NCBI GenBank assembly: GCA_029777935.1
Contig: JAKORH010000334.1
Location: 1-16,787, forward strand
Length of the DNA: 16,787 bases
Direction: 5' to 3'
Origin: Pseudomonadota bacterium
Lineage (GTDB): Bacteria > Pseudomonadota > Gammaproteobacteria > Burkholderiales > Burkholderiaceae
Below, in pieces: positions 16,753 to 16,787 of the stretch; the stretch's first letter is position 1; the number at the start of each line of letters is the position of its first letter. The notes beneath the pieces are model-generated. The model was given only the letters and a program-made list of their open reading frames with translations. It was not told the DNA's origin and searched no databases. The position numbers and the translations under genes are program-made.

Positions 16753-16787
16753 CGCTGCAAGCCAATTGGGCCCGTCGCACACACGAA

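Noticed and set aside
16362..16787. Several overlapping 60-110-codon frames on both strands at the right edge.
   Set aside because: They run through perfect palindromes, have Arg/Pro/Ala-rich translations and no start signals; the region is a structured repeat.

Overview
The window looks like a chromosomal segment of a high-GC betaproteobacterium, probably Burkholderiales-like. The reasons are the very high GC at third codon positions, the order glnA - DUF4124 protein - ntrB - ntrC, an adenylylatable beta-type GlnA, and REP-like CCCCGGC/GCCGGGG hairpins between genes. The taxonomic call is inference from these traits, not from a marker gene.

Left part (1-3730, minus strand): a TRAP transporter operon in the order dctP (Tat-type solute-binding protein), dctQ (small permease), dctM (large permease, running off the left edge). 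It resembles the mannitol/chloroaromatic-type TRAP group, but the substrate cannot be read from sequence. The small permease carries an unusual N-terminal TM2-like domain and coiled coil. Two strong hairpins lie between dctP and dctQ.

Centre-left (4000-6989, plus strand): a tight three-gene operon divergent from the TRAP genes. It encodes a Rossmann NAD(P)-binding reductase with a twin-arginine leader, a 12-TM carrier resembling ATP/ADP-exchange (TLC/AAA) proteins, and an aldo/keto reductase with a twin-arginine leader. Two apparently exported nicotinamide-dependent enzymes around a nucleotide-carrier-like protein make this the most speculative and interesting cassette here.

Centre (7008-11336, minus strand): an RND efflux pair, a periplasmic adaptor followed by an HAE1-type inner-membrane pump, with no outer-membrane channel gene beside it.

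Right part (11503-16225, minus strand): the nitrogen-control locus glnA, a small secreted DUF4124/coiled-coil protein, ntrB and ntrC. NtrB and NtrC overlap by ATGA. Upstream of glnA there are two candidate sigma-54 promoters and a dyad NtrC-type enhancer about 130 bp upstream of the better one, so the loop glnA <- NtrC~P <- NtrB can be read from the DNA. glnA is followed by an intrinsic terminator. REP-like inverted repeats sit between the DUF4124 gene and ntrB, and after ntrC.

Far right (about 16465-16787): no gene. It is a dense array of perfect hairpins, including a 20-bp inverted repeat, and looks like a dispersed structured repeat or MITE-like element, or possibly a structured RNA. Many long open frames antisense to the genes above are GC-driven shadows and are not annotated.
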